Source: Tricholomella constricta
Lineage: Eukaryota > Basidiomycota > Agaricomycetes > Agaricales > Lyophyllaceae
NCBI GenBank assembly: GCA_013368375.1
Contig: JAACJP010000053.1
Span: 62,001-126,000, forward strand
DNA: 64,000 nt
Direction of reading: 5' to 3'
Made by a program: the position numbers and the translations under genes. Under the pieces are notes generated by a model that worked only from the letters and a program-made list of their open reading frames with translations, made no database searches and had not been told where the DNA came from. The first letter of the stretch is position 1. Every line of letters begins with the position of its first letter. Of the stretch, positions 53,001 through 63,509 are shown in pieces.

Positions 53001-54617
53001 AGCGAGCACGCTGCTCGATGGCATGAGGCGATGTGTGAGGAAATGAATGCCCATGATGCCAATGGCACATGGCGTGTTGTTTTTCTCCCTGCGGGCAAGA
53101 AAACCATCGGATCCCGATGGGTTTTCAAGGTCAAACATCTCCCTGACGGGGCAATTGACCGTTTCAAAGCGCGCGTTGTTGCGCAAGGTTTTAGCCAGCG
53201 CCCCGGCGTTGATTTCGACGAGACGTTCGCGCCGACGGCGCGCTGGAATGCTGTCCGGACCATCCTTGCACTTGCTGGATCTGAGGACCTGCACCTCGAG
53301 TCTGTCGATATCACGGCAGCTTTCTTGCACAGCGATATTGATTGTAGCGAAATCTTCATGCGCTTACCTGACGGTTTCCCCTTGCAGCCGCCGCCTGGCA
53401 CCACGCGCGCACCTGGAGAAGGTGAACCTGTTGGACACATACGCAAGGGCGTATACGGTCTCAAACAGGGCGCTTTCCTCTGGCACAAGCTCCTTCACAA
53501 GGTGTTCCTATCGCTCGGTTTCACGCGCATTGTCTCTGACCCCTGCGTTTACGTCTATCTGCGCGGCGAGGTGCGTATTATAATCCCAGTCCATGTCGAC
53601 GACATGACACTTGCATCTGCGTCTATGCCCGCCATCCTACGCACCATCGAACAGCTACGCGCGCATTTCAAATTGCGCCACCTCGGTCCTACCACTGGCC
53701 TCCTCGGTGTCCGCATTACTCGTGACCGCCCCAACCGCACACTCTGCATTGACCAGTGCGCATATGCCATCGAGGTTCTCGCGCGCTTCGCCATGCTTGA
53801 TTCGAAACCTGTCGCCACCCCGATGGACCCAAGCCTCCGTCTTTCCAAGGACCAGTGCCCTAGCTCCCGTGCTGAGGAGGACGAGATGCGTACTGTCCCC
53901 TACATCCAGGCGACAGGCGCGCTCCTCTACCTTGCCATGTGCACCCGCCCCGATATAGCCTTCGCGGTGGGAGTTCTGTGTCGTTTCAATACGAATCCGG
54001 GGCCCGCGCATTGGAAAGCCGTGAAGCATCTCTTGCGCTATGTTCGGGGCACTCTTGACTACCGAATCGAGTACTCTGCTGCCGCCGCTGCACTGGCACC
54101 CTCAGGAGCGCTTTTCCAGACGTTCTCTGATGCTGATCACGGTGGTAACATCGACAACGGGCGCTTGACTACAGGTACTGTACTCATCGTTGCTGGTGGT
54201 GCAGTCAGCTGGCGCAGTCATCTACAGAGTATCGTTGCGCTCTCCACCACGGAAGCTGAATTCGTTGCTGCTAGCGAAACCGGCTGCGAACTGTGTTGGT
54301 TACGCAATTTCCTCGCCGATATTGGTTCCTCGCAGACCGGGCCTTCCGCCATGAACATCGACAACCAGTCCGCGATCTCTGTCAGCCGGCACCCCGAGCA
54401 CATGGGCCGCCTGAAACATCTCGACCGCCACTGGTTCTGGCTCCGGCAAGCCATCGCCGACGGGAAGATTACACCGCACTTCATCCCTACCTCCCTCATG
54501 ACCGCCGACCTCCTCACAAAAGCCCTTCCTCGCGATCTCGTTGACAAGTTCCGGCGCCAAATGGGTTTAATTGGTATGTGGTCTAGGGACCCCGTGGATA
54601 AGTCTCCGGTGATGTAG
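50046..54617 (+). CDS. Copia gag-pol polyprotein (1,523 aa)
   Basis: ATG at 50046 (MDDSTSSRSPISKLGT); stop TAG at 54615-54617. Order: gag (about 20-230); compact zinc knuckle CFLCDGEHAIASC (about 243); protease WNADTGATAHMTP (about 328); pre-integrase HHCC (LLHRRLCHLGTDRL...CEACIAGKQH, about 475-525); integrase core with D (FSDVHGPM), D (HSDPGGEY) and E (QQNGVAERVNRT); acidic linker; reverse transcriptase RWVFKVKHLPDGAIDRFKAR to IPVHVDDMTLAS (about 1015-1190); RNase H FSDADHGGNIDNGRLTTGT and VALSTTEAEFVAAS to about 1500. The integrase-before-RT order defines Ty1/Copia. All catalytic residues I can check are present and no frame break exists. Confidence 0.96.
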   Translation: MDDSTSSRSPISKLGTIKYIYWEKSMYGRLMYLGVIRIVLRKETAPPATSPGADAASVAAHLVLYNTYLTRSDKAAGEIYQWLDEANKIHVDAIRDDPAAMWDKLREVHSKSAPNSRFNSLSDLFSIRKTDVESLTDLTTRVEGAMLRIKALRPPDTINTSGATVKGYTLEKLDEELTIMAMIRALPAEFNSFVSSLLLLSTLSKDAVLEAFRNEETQRRAALEDIESVAMAAAAAAARVIKCFLCDGEHAIASCPFYSDARNLAKKKTDNKATSSNSKSDRGRYRGKKAAAAASKTEEGCDGPAVKADAAVCRSSQSSEDPSTDQWNADTGATAHMTPHREWFGNDLQKWRVPIHLADGKVVYSEGKGSVLFRPDGTNSKGEPLRDVIISNVLLVPALANNLLSVLTLTTHHKFLVVIRTRTVSFYLGNMKNLVFTATVDASTTGYLNGITIAQSSPSPRHSALRAAVVDKSLLHRRLCHLGTDRLDQIIRENLAADLNISSRAPMPKICEACIAGKQHRFAFPQTADRAPGVLDRIFSDVHGPMTVSSGEHRYWVTFLDDTSRWLELYTMGKKSEVFAAFKLFKALVERQTGRKIKCLHSDPGGEYVLRELLDLCAAEGIRVEWSTPATPQQNGVAERVNRTISDAVTAMLQEAGLPLSFWRFALRVYRHVHNRCPTSALPANTTPFEQFKGRKPHIAHLRVFGCRAYVLIGREKRKSLQGHTIKGIFVGYPDNYAGWMVYDPITKKTHISRDVIFDESVFPGLKTASAPLGGTAPHPSDFPDTDDNEPYDSDEFDGPVIPAILPAINAVPEAVGVPPNPAGAVDEELPRAEADQPNQPDQPPFDEEVEPPPPSPCRLRERKAPSHPNDAYVESVRCHDELLQEKARARAEARAPVVVDEPPQPEQLWDVEVGPADPVGEQEVDLVVNLASTEALAAAGRAYVEHGISPGGYGVAFAAFADGESAHKVGAHDLNPRSFREAMQSEHAARWHEAMCEEMNAHDANGTWRVVFLPAGKKTIGSRWVFKVKHLPDGAIDRFKARVVAQGFSQRPGVDFDETFAPTARWNAVRTILALAGSEDLHLESVDITAAFLHSDIDCSEIFMRLPDGFPLQPPPGTTRAPGEGEPVGHIRKGVYGLKQGAFLWHKLLHKVFLSLGFTRIVSDPCVYVYLRGEVRIIIPVHVDDMTLASASMPAILRTIEQLRAHFKLRHLGPTTGLLGVRITRDRPNRTLCIDQCAYAIEVLARFAMLDSKPVATPMDPSLRLSKDQCPSSRAEEDEMRTVPYIQATGALLYLAMCTRPDIAFAVGVLCRFNTNPGPAHWKAVKHLLRYVRGTLDYRIEYSAAAAALAPSGALFQTFSDADHGGNIDNGRLTTGTVLIVAGGAVSWRSHLQSIVALSTTEAEFVAASETGCELCWLRNFLADIGSSQTGPSAMNIDNQSAISVSRHPEHMGRLKHLDRHWFWLRQAIADGKITPHFIPTSLMTADLLTKALPRDLVDKFRRQMGLIGMWSRDPVDKSPVM

Positions 54618-54642
54618 TCATAGGCACTTCATCAGGTGGGAG

Positions 54643-54922
54643 TGTCGCAGGTGTATGTTTTTTCTTCTCTACCTATCTACTTACCGTTTCCTTATCTCTC
54701 TTGATCGTATATCACGTGATACACATACCGTCCATTATCCGTAGATGTAGGGTTTCTCTTTAGTTACTCTTTCACATCTAATACTGGACCCCAGGTATGT
54801 ATACACACATAATCCAGTTACTCTTTCACATCTAATACTGGACCCCAGTCCTTTGTGAAGTAACCGGAAGTTTTCCCGAGGATCCTTCGGTCTTTGTCAT
54901 TCCCGCGTACCCTCGTTCAACA
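54643..54922 (+). repeat. Copia 3' LTR (280 bp)
   Basis: Preceded by polypurine GGTGGGAG (54635-54642); reads identical to the 5' LTR; followed by ACCAG. Confidence 0.95.
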
Positions 54923-55074
54923 ACCAGACCCAAATCGGCTCATGAAAATCGGAGATTGTCCAAGTTTTTGGCAAGTTTGTACGCATAAAAATCGGGGGTA
55001 AGCGACATTTCAGGCCGTTTTTCGTCGCATAAAAATGGAACATTGGTCAGCATAAGGGAGGGTCCTGGTAAGCT

Positions 55075-55180
55075 CCAATCCGGTAAAGGGTCGAATGGAT
55101 GGGTTGAATGTGGGAGGGGGAGAGTCGGCGCGCCCATCTGAGACAGGGGGGGGTTGGAGTGGCCCTGGGATATACGGCAT
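55075..55180 (-). pseudogene. Host gene first exon, original frame, cut by the TIR element
   Basis: ATG at 55180 (MPYIPGPLQPPPVSDGRAD). The frame reaches ...FTGLELT exactly at the TSD, after which the transposon interrupts it. Joined across the insertion it would read into VSGLDRTGP, the frame that continues at 48795 and below. Upstream DNA (55181-55340) matches 48909-48990, showing that a promoter-plus-first-exon unit of about 270 bp was tandemly duplicated before the insertion. The 200 bp between this ATG and DRS1 at 55381 were probably a shared bidirectional promoter. Confidence 0.6.
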
Positions 55181-55380
55181 TTTGTAGAGCGTAGGCTGGT
55201 AGTTCAAATAATGTAACGAAGCAGATGTAAAGTAGAGTAGTGTAGAGTTATGTTGGATTACAGTAGCATTAGATTGCATGATGGTGTTGCTTGGGTGTTG
55301 CTTCACGTGATTATGTGTAACATTTTTTTTGAACGGCATTCACTTTTACACACCTGGCCTTTCCAACTGCAACTTCTTCT

Positions 55381-58033
55381 ATGACCGACTATGTCATGAC
55401 ACTGGACTCCGACTCGGAGGACTACATATTCCCAAAACCCTCAAAAGACTCAAAACCGGAGACTGAGGACGCTAGCCTGAACCCTGAATTTACGTTTGAT
55501 GTCTCTGGAGACCCGTATGTGGATATCATCGGCCAGTCCATAGAACTGGGAGATTTCGTAAAGAAGGGAACGCAGCCTGTTGGTCTGAACATCTGAAGTA
55601 ATCGTTGCATCCACTCATTCACGATCCCTTGTAGGAACCAATATCTGTGGACGAAATAATTGCTCGGCGTCGAATTACCATCAAGCGGAAGCGTGGTGAC
55701 AATGATAATGAGGAGAGTGCCAGCGAAGAAGAGTCAGAGGGATCGGATGGCGGTGACTCAATGGACAGCGCCAACAAAACGAATGACAAACTCCCTGAGG
55801 AAGGCGATGACCCATTGATTACTTTTGGCGAGGACGATGAGGATCCAAACGAAGACGATAATTACTCATCGGACGATGAGTCGGAACCCGAAACTCAAGC
55901 AGAGAAAGAACGCAAAGCCGCATTCTTTGATTCTGACGTTAGCCCAAGCGACGCCCACAGCTCTTTCCTGACTATGAACCTTTCGCGGCCGATTCTTAAG
56001 GCGCTTACAACTCTGGGTTTCCATAAACCGACCCCCATTCAAGCTGCTACAGTCCCAGCTGCCCTACTAGGAAAGGATGTCGTAGGGGGGGCAGTGACTG
56101 GCTCTGGCAAGACAGCGGCTTTCATAATACCGATCCTGGAGCGCCTTCTATACCGCGACAAGGGGAAAAATGCTGCTGCCACTCGGTGTGTTGTGTTGGT
56201 ACCCACAAGAGAGCTAGCTGTTCAGTGTTTCGATGTCGGCACGAAACTGGCAACTCACACCGACATTCGTTTGTGCCTCATCGTCGGTGAGTGCTGCATA
56301 TCAACTTCCCTGTTTATTACTAACTATTCCCAAGGTGGTCTTTCAGTCAAATCACAGGAAGTCGCCCTTAGGTCACGCCCAGATATAATTATTGCTACTC
56401 CGGGTCGTTTGATTGACCATATTCACAACTCCCTCTCCTTCAATCTGGACACGCTCGATGTTCTGGTTCTGGACGAGGCGGATAGGATGCTGTCTGATGG
56501 TTTTGCGGACGAACTTGCGGATATTGTCAAATCATGTCCTACGTCTCGTCAAACCATGCTGTTTTCCGCCACCATGACGGATTCGGTTGACGAGCTTGTA
56601 AAAATGTCACTGAACAAGCCAGTTCGACTCTTCGTTGATCCCAAACGCAGCACAGCTCGGGGTTTGGTCCAAGAGTTCGTACGAGTACGCGCTGGAAAGG
56701 AATCTGAGCGCTCAGCCATTCTTATTGCGCTTTGCAAGAGAACATTCAAATCAAATGTCATCATCTTTCTCCGGAGCAAAAAGCTGGCGCATCAGATGCG
56801 GATAGTATTCAGCCTGCTTCGAATGAAGTGCGAGGAACTTCATGGTGATCTCTCGCAAGAACAGGTTGATTTGGCGTTGCAATACTTCTGTCACTGTGGC
56901 TGACTGTTTCTGCAGCGCTTGAAGGCCCTCCAGCTCTTCCGAGATGGTTCTGTGGACTTTTTGATGGCTACTGATCTCGCATCCCGCGGCTTAGACATCA
57001 AGGGCGTCGAGACTGTTATCAATTATGATATGCCTGGCCAACTGGCTCAATATTTGCATCGCGTGGGGAGGACTGCCCGTGCGGGCAGAAAGGGACGGTG
57101 AGCAAAACTGCAATTTCACGTCCAGCCCAGTGGCTAACCTTGCCTAGTTCTGTCACTCTCGTCGGTGAAGCGGATCGAAAAATGCTCAAAGCCGCCATAA
57201 AGCATGGAGCAGGTGAAGATCAAGTTCGCCATCGCATTGTCCCTGTAGAAGTTGTCTCCAAATGGTTAGAGAAGTTAGAAATGCTGAAGGTCGAAATCTC
57301 AGCCGTCATGCGGGATGAATACGAAGAAAAACAAGTAAGCAAACAGGAGTTCCAATGATTAGTTGTTCTCATCTTGCCTTAGCTTCGAAAAGCAGAAATG
57401 GAAATAACAAAAGGAGAAAATATGATTGAGCATGAGGCCGAAATTTATTCGAGGCCTGCAAGGACTTGGTTCCAAACAGGAAAGGAAAAGGCGAATGCTG
57501 AAGGTCGTGTTTTCATCTCCTCGGACGATAGCCTCAAAGACTAACTATTCTGTCTAACTCACTAAAGCCATCAGCAAACAACAGTACGAAGACGGCTTCT
57601 TCACTAGCGGTAAATCCGAAGGCAAGGAACCGACTGACGGAAATAAGGTGAGAAACCGCTCCTTTAATCTTACCCCTCCTGTTAACATTCAGGGTAGCCC
57701 AAGAGGGACAAATTTGCTGGTCTTTCTCGAAGAGTAAAGCGTCGAAAGATGATCATGGAGGAGGATGCAGAATTAGGCGATGAGAATGCACTGAACGCCG
57801 CCATTCGATTGGCGAAAAAGTCCGCTCGACCATCCAAGATCGGTGTCCCGGAAAAGCGGCTCGTAAAGGCAAATTCAAAAAGCAAGCCGAAGAAAGTGAC
57901 CTCCCGCGCAGGAGGTATTTTTGATCGCGATGCTGAACACAAAACTAGCCGTAGAGAAGGGGTACGAGCGAAAAGAACTGATGTTATAGGAGGGATGGGC
58001 AAGAAAGGTGGTCCAAAGCGGGGAGGAAAGTAG
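55381..58033 (+). CDS. DRS1: DEAD-box RNA helicase, DRS1/DDX27 type
   Basis: ATG at 55381; stop TAG at 58031-58033. About eight exons; introns at about 55582-55633, 56287-56335 and 56866-56914 join frames cleanly. The N-terminus is acidic ([14 protein letters not shown]). The helicase core has Q motif GFHKPTPIQ, motif I TGSGKT, Ia [30 protein letters not shown] and [12 protein letters not shown]. The basic C-terminal tail contains [18 protein letters not shown] and GGPKRGGK, as in DRS1. In yeast Drs1 acts in the nucleolus in 60S ribosomal subunit assembly; the same role is expected here. No lesion seen. It opens the right-hand conserved gene block. Confidence 0.9.
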
Positions 58034-58211
58034 ACAGACAATGATCCTCCATGATCACAGTCGAGGTAATCCACGTGATGTCGATTTTTACTTTTATCTC
58101 AGTGTTTAGCGAGGTTCAGTGTCAGCCGACTTCAACTTGCAACTGCCAAGCTCATATCATATTTCCGCGAGACTCATACTGAGGTAAAATCAACGTTGAA
58201 AGCGTCAAGTA

Positions 58212-61200
58212 ATGGAAGCAAGCACACTCTCCCCGCTTAGCCTTCTACAGTTTCCATCTTCCACGAGATTATTGACCTCTGCATGCTGTCCAGACAAAGA
58301 TCTTGTCGTTCTTATATCTCGATTGGGTGGAAGAGACAGACTCAGCCTTTGGAACTACAGTCATGGATCCAAAGCTTGGGAGGTCGATGTTGGGGTTGGC
58401 GATGAAAGTGTGCTTGCAGAAATAACTGGATTGGCGTGGAGCCCAGATGGTAAGTGCAAGCTGATGCTATTAAACTCTTGAACTCATTCTATACAGGACA
58501 AACTATCGCCGTTGTGCATAACCCGCCACAAGTCACCCTTCATTCACTACAGGACGGGGCGAAACGACTTACATTGCATATATCTTCTTCCAACGCTCAT
58601 GTTCATCGTATCGTAGGTGTGTGGTGGTTCCAGGATGAGAGGTCCGTCGGCGCCAGTTCAATTCCAGATATTTTCAAGAGGAATGACGTTGTTGTAAGGA
58701 GCGTCCGTCTATAGTTCGCATCTAAGACTAAATTTAACTTAGACAGGGTCAGCGCATGCTATCCTTCGAAAATTACCCCTGCTCGACACCCTACAAGAGG
58801 ACTCGCAGCGATTGACGTTGGTATACTTTATTTTGTGATAACAGTCTCTGATACGCCACCCCTTAGTGCAACCGACCTCTTTGCTTTCCAGGGATCGCAG
58901 ACTAAATCAAGTTCCAAGTCACTATTTCCTAGCATCATCAACGAATGGCCGACCCTCGCGCCGGATCCCCTTGGAGCTTCCATAAGTGCCCCGCCACTTG
59001 GTAGATCCATAGACCAAAGTGGCGGATCTAGTGACGAAGCCGACGAAATCGACTTCCATAGTATATTGGCCGTTACGGACGACCACGGCTACCTTCACTG
59101 TTTTCTCGATGGGAGTTTTCCACTCGGAAACATATCTCTAGGCCCAGACCTCTCCATTAAATCCTTGTTCAAGGATCCCAAAAGGCCCATCTTCTTTGCG
59201 CACCTGTCCATAAGGGTACTCGAGTCTGAAGCTGTCGCGACATCACTAGGACCTACCTTCATTAATGTCCCGCTACTAGGCAAACGGTACCCTCGAGATC
59301 TAGCGAAACTTTCCTCGACGGCTCGGGAGTTGATGTGGTATACGATGCGTGTTGTTGATGAGATGCAAACGACTTGGTACGGGTCGGAAGCCTTTGGTGG
59401 AGCTCGAGATCTTGGGCCTAAGTGGATTCAAGCTTTGGAGACGAAGCAGAAAGAGCAGTTCGGACGTAGGTTATAGTATCTGCATATTTCTAACGCTGAT
59501 TGCCTCTCTCAGAGGATGAGCCAGACGCAATCCTGGATCTCACCACTCTGTTGGTGACGGGAAGGGCCACAGATTCCCTTTTGGATTTTCTAGGAAGCGG
59601 TGATCAAACGAGTGAACGAGTAAGCTTCATCTTGACGCTCTTCAAACCTAGCCTTACCTGTACATTAAGGGCATACAAAAATGGGAATCTACTATGACCG
59701 AGGCATTGGTAAAATTACGCGACTACTCCGAAAAGCGTATCGCACCAGCTTGCCAGCGGCTGCACCTTGTGCTGGAGGAACTCCAGGGATGGTCACAACT
59801 GTAAACTTCTTTCGTTTTCAGCACAACGAGAACCGCTGAAATCCTTCCACTCAAAGGTCACAATTTTCTTTTTTTGAGCTCTCTCTTTCAGATATCAACG
59901 ACTGTCTTGACTTAACGAGGCGATCGATCTTACTCGCAGCCTGGCTGGCAGCCACAGCACGTCGAGATCTATGTCGCTTCCGTGAATTCATAAGTTGGCT
60001 CCGCTTTGGTGATTTGATATTATGAAAGCATGACCACTTGAATAACATGTAAGCTTCACCTTGCAGAGACATCAGCCGCAAATCCAGCGAACGATAATGC
60101 GCCACATCCTCGGCACGATATTTTGGAAGTCAATAACTATTTCATATCGGGGCTTTCGACAAGTTTCCTGGACCAATGGTTCACTGGCCCAGTGCCACAT
60201 TTCTCGTTACAGGATCTGGGCGTACCAAGAGGCGATAATTCATTTCTTGTTACCTTGGGACGCGGACACGCTTTGGCCAACGATCTTGACCAGATGTCGT
60301 CAAGCACTGTGCGTACAAATACTGGAACCTAAAGCCCTCTTACCCCCTTTGATTGAATGCTAGAATTCACAGCTTCCACAAAGAGACCTGGAGCATCTTG
60401 ACAGAAACATCGATGCCCTTGTCAAAGAACTGGCAAACCGTTGCAGACGAGTTTTCGATTGCGCAGCTCGCGCCGCCAGTCGTTCTGCCACGACCTCGGC
60501 TATTCCTGAGTCTGCGACCGGCATGGCATCGAGAACAAGGCTAACGGACCAATTACCAGCCTTCTCCGTGCGAGAAAGAATTGTCACTCTCAATGAGGTG
60601 AATCCTCTTCTAAAGACCATCACCACCGTTCTCAAGTATCACAGATGGGTGAATTTCTTCAATATTTGGTGGCAACCCTATTGTTGGATGGGGTTGGCTT
60701 CCGTATGTCTGTTTCCTTGATTTGAATGTCAGACTCTTACACGAAAAATCAGTGTGTATAGCACGCCTTCGTTTCAGCGGCGAGGCTTTAGAATCGCCAC
60801 TTGAAGTTGGCATAGCGCTTCTTGAGCCTTTCCGCCCCGTGGGAGACCAAGAGATGCGGCTTGATCTCGACTTACTAGAAGCCGACTTTTTCGACGATGT
60901 GTGTGTTGTAATTGTATACCGAGTTCAAAACAAGCCCGGTGAGTTGAAGCCCTCGTTGCATTATCGGGCTGATCGCGAATGAAATTCCTAGAACCGGCGA
61001 ACATCGCAACGCTTAGCTACAACGATTTGGGATATCACCCAATGCATGCCAAAAGCTACGTAAGCGTGCCCACCCGCGAAGGCCTGATGCTGGAAGCGAT
61101 AGAGCAGTGGAAGCAAGGGCAGGCAAGGCTTTTATGTTCACGGTCATATGCCCGAGGCTATACTGATAGGGAATCGTTTAACATTTCAGTTTTCCTCAAC

Positions 61201-61384
61201 GCGAATACCCCTTAAGCGGACTCGCGCATTAACGGAATGTAGGGCAGAAGACATATCTCTTGCTTTGAACGGTAGGCAAGGGCGGAGAGTGGCATGTGTG
61301 CTTGATAGCAGAGGAACAACGTTGGAATCATTCGACGTGGAAGGTGACGTTGATGATGTGGAGTCCGACGGAGAGAGATCGTAG
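58212..61384 (+). CDS. APC4: Anaphase-promoting complex subunit 4
   Basis: ATG at 58212 (MEASTLSPLSLLQFPSST); stop at 61382-61384. Many short exons. N-terminal WD40-like blades: ITGLAWSPDG joins QTIAVVHNPPQVTLHSLQDG after an intron at about 58450-58497. Next a long central region with IINEWPTLAPDPLG, LAVTDDHGYLHCFLDGSFPL, LSSTARELMWYTMRVVDEM, and the helical part DILEVNNYFISGLSTSFLDQ and FTGPVPHFSLQDLGVPRG. The C-terminus has a second beta-like part and an acidic end (VEGDVDDVESDGERS). Order and motifs match fungal APC4 (WD40 plus APC4 long domain). APC4 is a scaffold of the nuclear E3 ligase that triggers anaphase. Internal exon borders between 59700 and 61250 were not all resolved. Confidence 0.8.
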
Positions 61385-61402
61385 AGGTCGAATCCGGCTC
61401 AC

Positions 61403-61811
61403 ATGCAACAGCGCGTTCTAGATGGCCCTATACACCTGGAGGCTTGGGAACCAGAACTTTTGCCAGGATACTCAATCAATGCATGGCTCCAGTCAAATCA
61501 GCATCCGATGTGACTTTTTTTGCGTTCCAGCTCAATATGGAGACGAAGAACATGATTCTATCGTCACAGAGGGTGAGATCACGGACTCGAGGCGGTGACT
61601 CAAGGACAAGAAATGAATTGTTTTGGATGCAAGTCGCATTGAGGCCAGAATCGGCGTTGACCGGTCTCTGGACCTGACTGCCGCAGTGGCGGGAAAGTTT
61701 ATGCAGTTTGGCTCAGGTTGGGAAAGTCGAAAGGAGATAGGACCGGTAGGAGAAGCAACCTTCCTTTCAGGTTCGCAACTAATCTTCGAGAAAGACCTGC
61801 TGTCAGCGTGA
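61403..61811 (+). CDS. Small unidentified gene
   Basis: ATG at 61403 (MQQRVLDGPIHLEAWEPELL); 36 codons to an early TGA. Coding-like pieces continue downstream in other frames: QYGDEEHDSIVTEG and, to a stop at 61809-61811, DASRIEARIGVDRSLDLTAA, VAGKFMQFGSGWES. This implies two small introns, but no combination I tried is fully canonical. It begins 18 bp after the APC4 stop. It might be a small conserved protein or a transcript extension of APC4. Confidence 0.35.
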
Positions 61812-61985
61812 GCGCCGCACTCCTTCAGGTCAATCTTAAATTGTCCACAATATCGGCTAAGTAGTTTCAAGTTTTAAGGGCCGCGGACCCTACTCCTCGT
61901 GCCCAGAAACGAATTCTTTTTTCGATGCCATTTTAAATCACCCTTTATCGGGGCTCTGCATCGCTCTGCATCCATCGTTGTCGCC

Positions 61986-63509
61986 ATGCCTAAGTCTAAC
62001 TCAACTATGTCCCCCACAACCCACAACAAGCAAGCGTCTGACGAGCCTCCTTCGCGTATGTCGGACGTCGCGCTCAGGAAGAAGAAGAATGCAGATGCCC
62101 AGGCCGCCTTCCGAGCAAGGCGAGCCAATTACATAGCGACGCTGGAGGAAACAGGTGCGACAAGGCCATTTTGTATCGTGCATATCCCTTAGTTCTAAGG
62201 TTTTGCAGTAACTAGCCTCGAGTCTGTCGTTTTACAACTCCAGGAATCATGTCGAGAGGCTCGCCATGAAAGTCAGGAGCTACGCCAAGAAAATGTCCGC
62301 CTACGGCACGAATTGCGTGAGCGCGAAAAGTTTTGGAGAACCCTCTGGCAAGCAAGGAAACCAGCTCAAGGCGCCGAGTCCGATGATCCGCCTCCCTTGC
62401 CGGCATCCTTTTCGTCGCCACATCCTTCAAACGGACACATGTCATCCATACATATGCATCAGTTTGGAGGCGGGGCTCTCCCGTATCGAATGGTTGACGA
62501 TGCTTCGGTCTGCAACGGTTCGTACGAAACAAATCCCAGCCACTATCATAACCACCCATCATCTCTTTCCTACGGTGGGGTGGAGGCCGATATCTCAGGC
62601 GACATTCCGTCGAACCCGCTTGCTCATCGCGGATCGAAGTACAACCCTTTTACGTACCCCATCCCAGGCATCCCACGAGAGGCATCATGGCCCTCACCCA
62701 TCGCACAAAGCACATCGTCTGGGGGCGATTCTGGAGGTGCCACTCACTCTTCTCATTCTCCAAGTTTCGCTGAGTCACCTACGTTGACCTCGACGGACAT
62801 GTCCTTTGTTGGTCGCTTTCCGCCTGAGGACCAAAAAGTACCTCTGAGCAGTCTCGACACTGCGCCCTACGCTTTTCCTAATAGTCGCTCAATCTCTCCA
62901 ACGACCTCCACGCCAGGCTCGTCATCGTCGACCCCACTTACTCCGTTTCAGTTCACCTTTTCTGATAATGGTGGACGCGATCGTTCAGATCTTGATTACC
63001 GACGCCACTCACATCCTCATGGGGCTGAAGTGACACTTCACGGCGGCACAGCTGACATATCATCAGTCGGCCCCGCAGGCGACGCGGTTCGGTATAGGTT
63101 GGCACCTCGTAGAGACCACTCGGCCTCTGACCGCCCCCTTCTCCCTGCTCTTCCTCCCATGTCTGGAAGCGACAACGGCTCGCAGCATGAGCAAGGAAGT
63201 AGCGATGGGGATTCTACCCCGTATCCACATTCCCATTCACGTCTTCGTCGTGGTATGACCCACTCACGCTCCCGTTCGCCATCCCCCGTTCCGCCCATCC
63301 TGTCTGGGACGCTGGCGGTCATTAAAGCGCAAGCTTTCGGCGCTCTTCGGCGCACTCGTACACGGACGAAGAAGTCTTCGGAGGGTGCTGCCAAAGTCGC
63401 TATGAACGTGCTGGAATCAAGGGGGATTGGCATACCGCCCTCTCCCAGCGCCACTCCAAGCCTCAAGAGGCAACGACTCGACGACGATCTTGATTTGCCA
63501 CAGGCATGA
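61986..63509 (+). CDS. bZIP transcription factor
   Basis: ATG at 61986 (MPKSNSTMSPTTHNKQASD); stop TGA at 63507-63509. A basic region, RKKKNADAQAAFRARRANYI, carries the fungal bZIP signature N-x2-A-x3-R-x-R. It is followed across an intron (about 62153-62207) by a leucine-heptad helix ETVTSLESVVLQLQESCREA...LRQENVRLRHELRERE. The rest, about 350 residues, is Ser/Pro/His-rich and disordered, as in activation regions, ending LKRQRLDDDLDLPQA. Should bind DNA as a dimer in the nucleus; target genes cannot be told. An arginine-rich patch (RRTRTRTKKS, about residue 415) may be a nuclear localisation signal. Confidence 0.88.

Larger units (their letters stand above)
49602..54922 (+). mobile_element. 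Ty1/Copia retrotransposon, complete and apparently intact
   Basis: 5,321 bp with 280-bp LTRs at 49602-49881 and 54643-54922 that I read as identical (TGTCGCAGG...GTTCAACA). The 5-bp target duplication ACCAG (49597-49601, 54923-54927) is exact. One uninterrupted ORF fills the interior. The polypurine tract GGTGGGAG precedes the 3' LTR. Identical LTRs and an intact ORF point to very recent insertion. Confidence 0.97.
49069..55066. mobile_element. TIR DNA element (about 672 bp without insert), host of the Copia element
   Basis: Ends are AGGACCCTCCCTCATGC (49069) and the complement of AGGACCCTCCCTTATGC (to 55066), one mismatch in 17. Subterminal GCATAAAAAT boxes occur at about 49156, 54981 and 55027. 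The 8-bp TSD suggests hAT-type integration. Removing Copia with one copy of its TSD leaves about 672 bp with no transposase, hence a non-autonomous, MITE-like element. It sits in the coding part of the upstream duplicated copy of the host gene. Confidence 0.85.
49061..55074. repeat. 8-bp target duplication GGTAAGCT of the TIR element
   Basis: GGTAAGCT at 49061-49068 and again at 55067-55074, directly outside the inverted termini. The coordinates span both copies and the element between them. Confidence 0.9.
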
